Shown here piece after piece: positions 42,937-44,137 of a DNA stretch of 44,137 bases; the stretch's first letter is position 1, and every line of letters starts with the position of its first letter. Origin of the DNA: Oscillospiraceae bacterium (GTDB lineage Bacteria > Bacillota > Clostridia > Oscillospirales > Ruminococcaceae). The position numbers and the translations under genes are program-made. Under the pieces are notes generated by a model. The model saw only the letters and a program-made list of their open reading frames with translations, searched no databases and had not been told where the DNA came from. Where the stretch lies: NCBI GenBank assembly GCA_030539275.1, contig JAUNSK010000031.1:1-44137 (forward strand), written 5' to 3'.

Positions 42937-44067
42937 TTGAAGAAAAAGCAGCACATAATCTCTACGATCTTATTTCTGATTATCATTTTTGTTTTTCCGG
43001 TAACTCTGCTGGTATCTAAAAAAACGGAGTTTTCGGACATAGAAAACAGAAAACTTCAGAAAGCTCCGTCATTCAGCTTCGACAGCTGGTTCAGCAAGAG
43101 CTTTATGACTAATACAGAAAGCTATATTGCTGACCATTTTCCCGGAAGGACAGGCTGGGTAAAAACAAAGATAAAAACTCAGCTTATGCTCGGAAAAACA
43201 GAGCTTAATGGAATATACATTACAGACAAAAGGCTTATCGAACATATTGAAGAGCCGGACTACACAAATGCAGACATCTCAGTTGCTGCAATAAATGATT
43301 TCGCTGAAAAGACCGGAGTTCCTGCATATGTCGTTATAGCGCCTACGTCAGGCGGTATTTATGCAGATACACTTGGCAAAAATGCACCGCAGTATTCACA
43401 AAAGGAAATAATAAACCACATTTACGCTCAGGCAGGGCAGAAGGTTTCTGTCATTGATATATATGATCTGCTTTATGCTACACGTGATGACTATATATAT
43501 TACAGGACTGATCATCACTGGACTTCACTCGGAGCATATTACGCATATAACTATGTAATACAAAAACTTGGATTTACGCCTATAGCCTACAGCAAATACA
43601 ATATTGAACATGCCAGCAGCGATTTTCTTGGTACATATTATTCAAAGACACTGTATACTGATATACAGGCTGACACAATAGATATTTATACCTACAATGA
43701 CGGAAAAAGTGTAACGTCATGTACAGTCAGCACCGGCAACCAGGAAAAAACTTACGATGATATTTATTTCAGGGAGAATCTTCAGAAGAAGGACAAATAC
43801 ACAACATATCTCGGACCGAATGTTCCTGTCATCAACATCAGGACAAATCTTGAGAGTGACAAGAAGATCCTTATTTTCAAGGATTCATATGCCAATTCAT
43901 TTGTTCCGTTCCTGACACAGCATTACAGTCAGATAACAGTTGCAGATATGAGATATATCCAGAACTACAGGGATTATTTTGATCCTTCAGACTTCAGCCA
44001 GATTCTGTTTCTTTACAATGCTACTACATTCTGTGATGACGACAATATTAAAAAACTGACATATTAA
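42937..44067 (+). CDS. DHHW-family (AlgJ-like) acyl-transfer partner of the MBOAT protein
   Basis: The 376-residue protein has a short basic N-terminus, one membrane segment (about 7-28) and an extracellular SGNH-like domain. The family signature RTDHHWTSLGAYYAY (Asp192-Trp195) and a late IFKDSYANSF serine block are present. It probably completes acyl transfer to the surface polymer begun by the MBOAT protein 29 nt upstream. I prefer TTG 42937, 9 nt after AGAGG; the in-frame ATG 42928 abuts that site. Confidence 0.88.
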   Translation: MKKKQHIISTILFLIIIFVFPVTLLVSKKTEFSDIENRKLQKAPSFSFDSWFSKSFMTNTESYIADHFPGRTGWVKTKIKTQLMLGKTELNGIYITDKRLIEHIEEPDYTNADISVAAINDFAEKTGVPAYVVIAPTSGGIYADTLGKNAPQYSQKEIINHIYAQAGQKVSVIDIYDLLYATRDDYIYYRTDHHWTSLGAYYAYNYVIQKLGFTPIAYSKYNIEHASSDFLGTYYSKTLYTDIQADTIDIYTYNDGKSVTSCTVSTGNQEKTYDDIYFRENLQKKDKYTTYLGPNVPVINIRTNLESDKKILIFKDSYANSFVPFLTQHYSQITVADMRYIQNYRDYFDPSDFSQILFLYNATTFCDDDNIKKLTY

Positions 44068-44069
44068 AA

Positions 44070-44137
44070 AAAGGGGCTCGGTTTGATATGTACCCAGATT
44101 TCTGGACACATTGATTTATGAATTAGACACAACACAT
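44070..44137. mobile_element. possible left end of an insertion element (runs off the window)
   Basis: After a stop codon and an A-run, the arm GGGGCTCGG is followed by TGATATGTACCCAGA (44084-44098), identical to the palindrome half at 203-217. The sequence then diverges after a further TTCTGG-like match. It resembles a terminal inverted repeat entering an element beyond 44137. No transposase is visible inside the window. Confidence 0.4.

Overview
The window looks like a chromosomal segment of a cellulosome-forming, strictly anaerobic Firmicute close to Ruminococcus (R. flavefaciens / R. albus type). The reasons are three proteins ending in dockerin-like calcium-loop repeats, an anaerobic class III ribonucleotide reductase, AT-rich DNA, frequent GTG/TTG starts behind strong AGGAGG-type ribosome binding sites, and many hairpin terminators. 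This is an inference from gene content; no ribosomal RNA is present to settle it. I see no tRNA, rRNA, CRISPR array or prophage.

Layout. 1-330: end of an upstream gene and two hairpins. The second hairpin carries a perfect 32-nt palindrome whose first half recurs at the right edge of the window. 331-4700 (minus): guaB (IMP dehydrogenase), then an ECF sigma factor followed by a membrane-anchored extracellular beta-propeller protein. 5221-7626 (plus): two tandem SGNH-hydrolase-like surface proteins, the second with an apparent ACG start, and a DUF4358 lipoprotein. 7720-10572: nrdD-nrdG. 10611-12248: oligopeptide-binding lipoprotein. 12440-14842: membrane c-di-GMP phosphodiesterase with a degenerate GGDEF domain. 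14887-16263 (minus): TrpB2-type tryptophan synthase beta chain. 16437-20928: yfmF-yfmH (M16 peptidase pair), lgt, folD.

21058-31162 is the accessory heart of the window. A minus-strand pair encodes a dockerin-bearing lysozyme-like enzyme and an Asp/Glu-racemase-family protein. Two tandem dockerin-bearing papain-family peptidases follow; their catalytic domains are identical over 968 nt while their flanks have diverged. Then comes a compact signalling operon: sugar-binding-like protein, LytS/YesM-type sensor kinase, YesN/AraC response regulator and a second, XylF-like binding lipoprotein, with no transporter permease or ATPase. The order suggests extracellular ligand sensing that could control nearby secreted enzymes (inference). 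Its first gene starts about where its promoter should start transcription, so the message is probably leaderless.

31297-33049 (minus): a DUF308 membrane protein and an Xre-family regulator with a membrane anchor. 33535-44067 (plus): a SUFU-domain protein, alaS, a HIT protein, a phosphoribosyltransferase, a ComEC-like channel without a recognisable metallo-beta-lactamase active site, holA, a Toprim (RNase M5-like) protein, and an MBOAT acyltransferase with a DHHW/AlgJ-like partner. The last pair probably O-acylates a surface polymer. It could act with the SGNH proteins at 5-7 kb, although the two loci are far apart.
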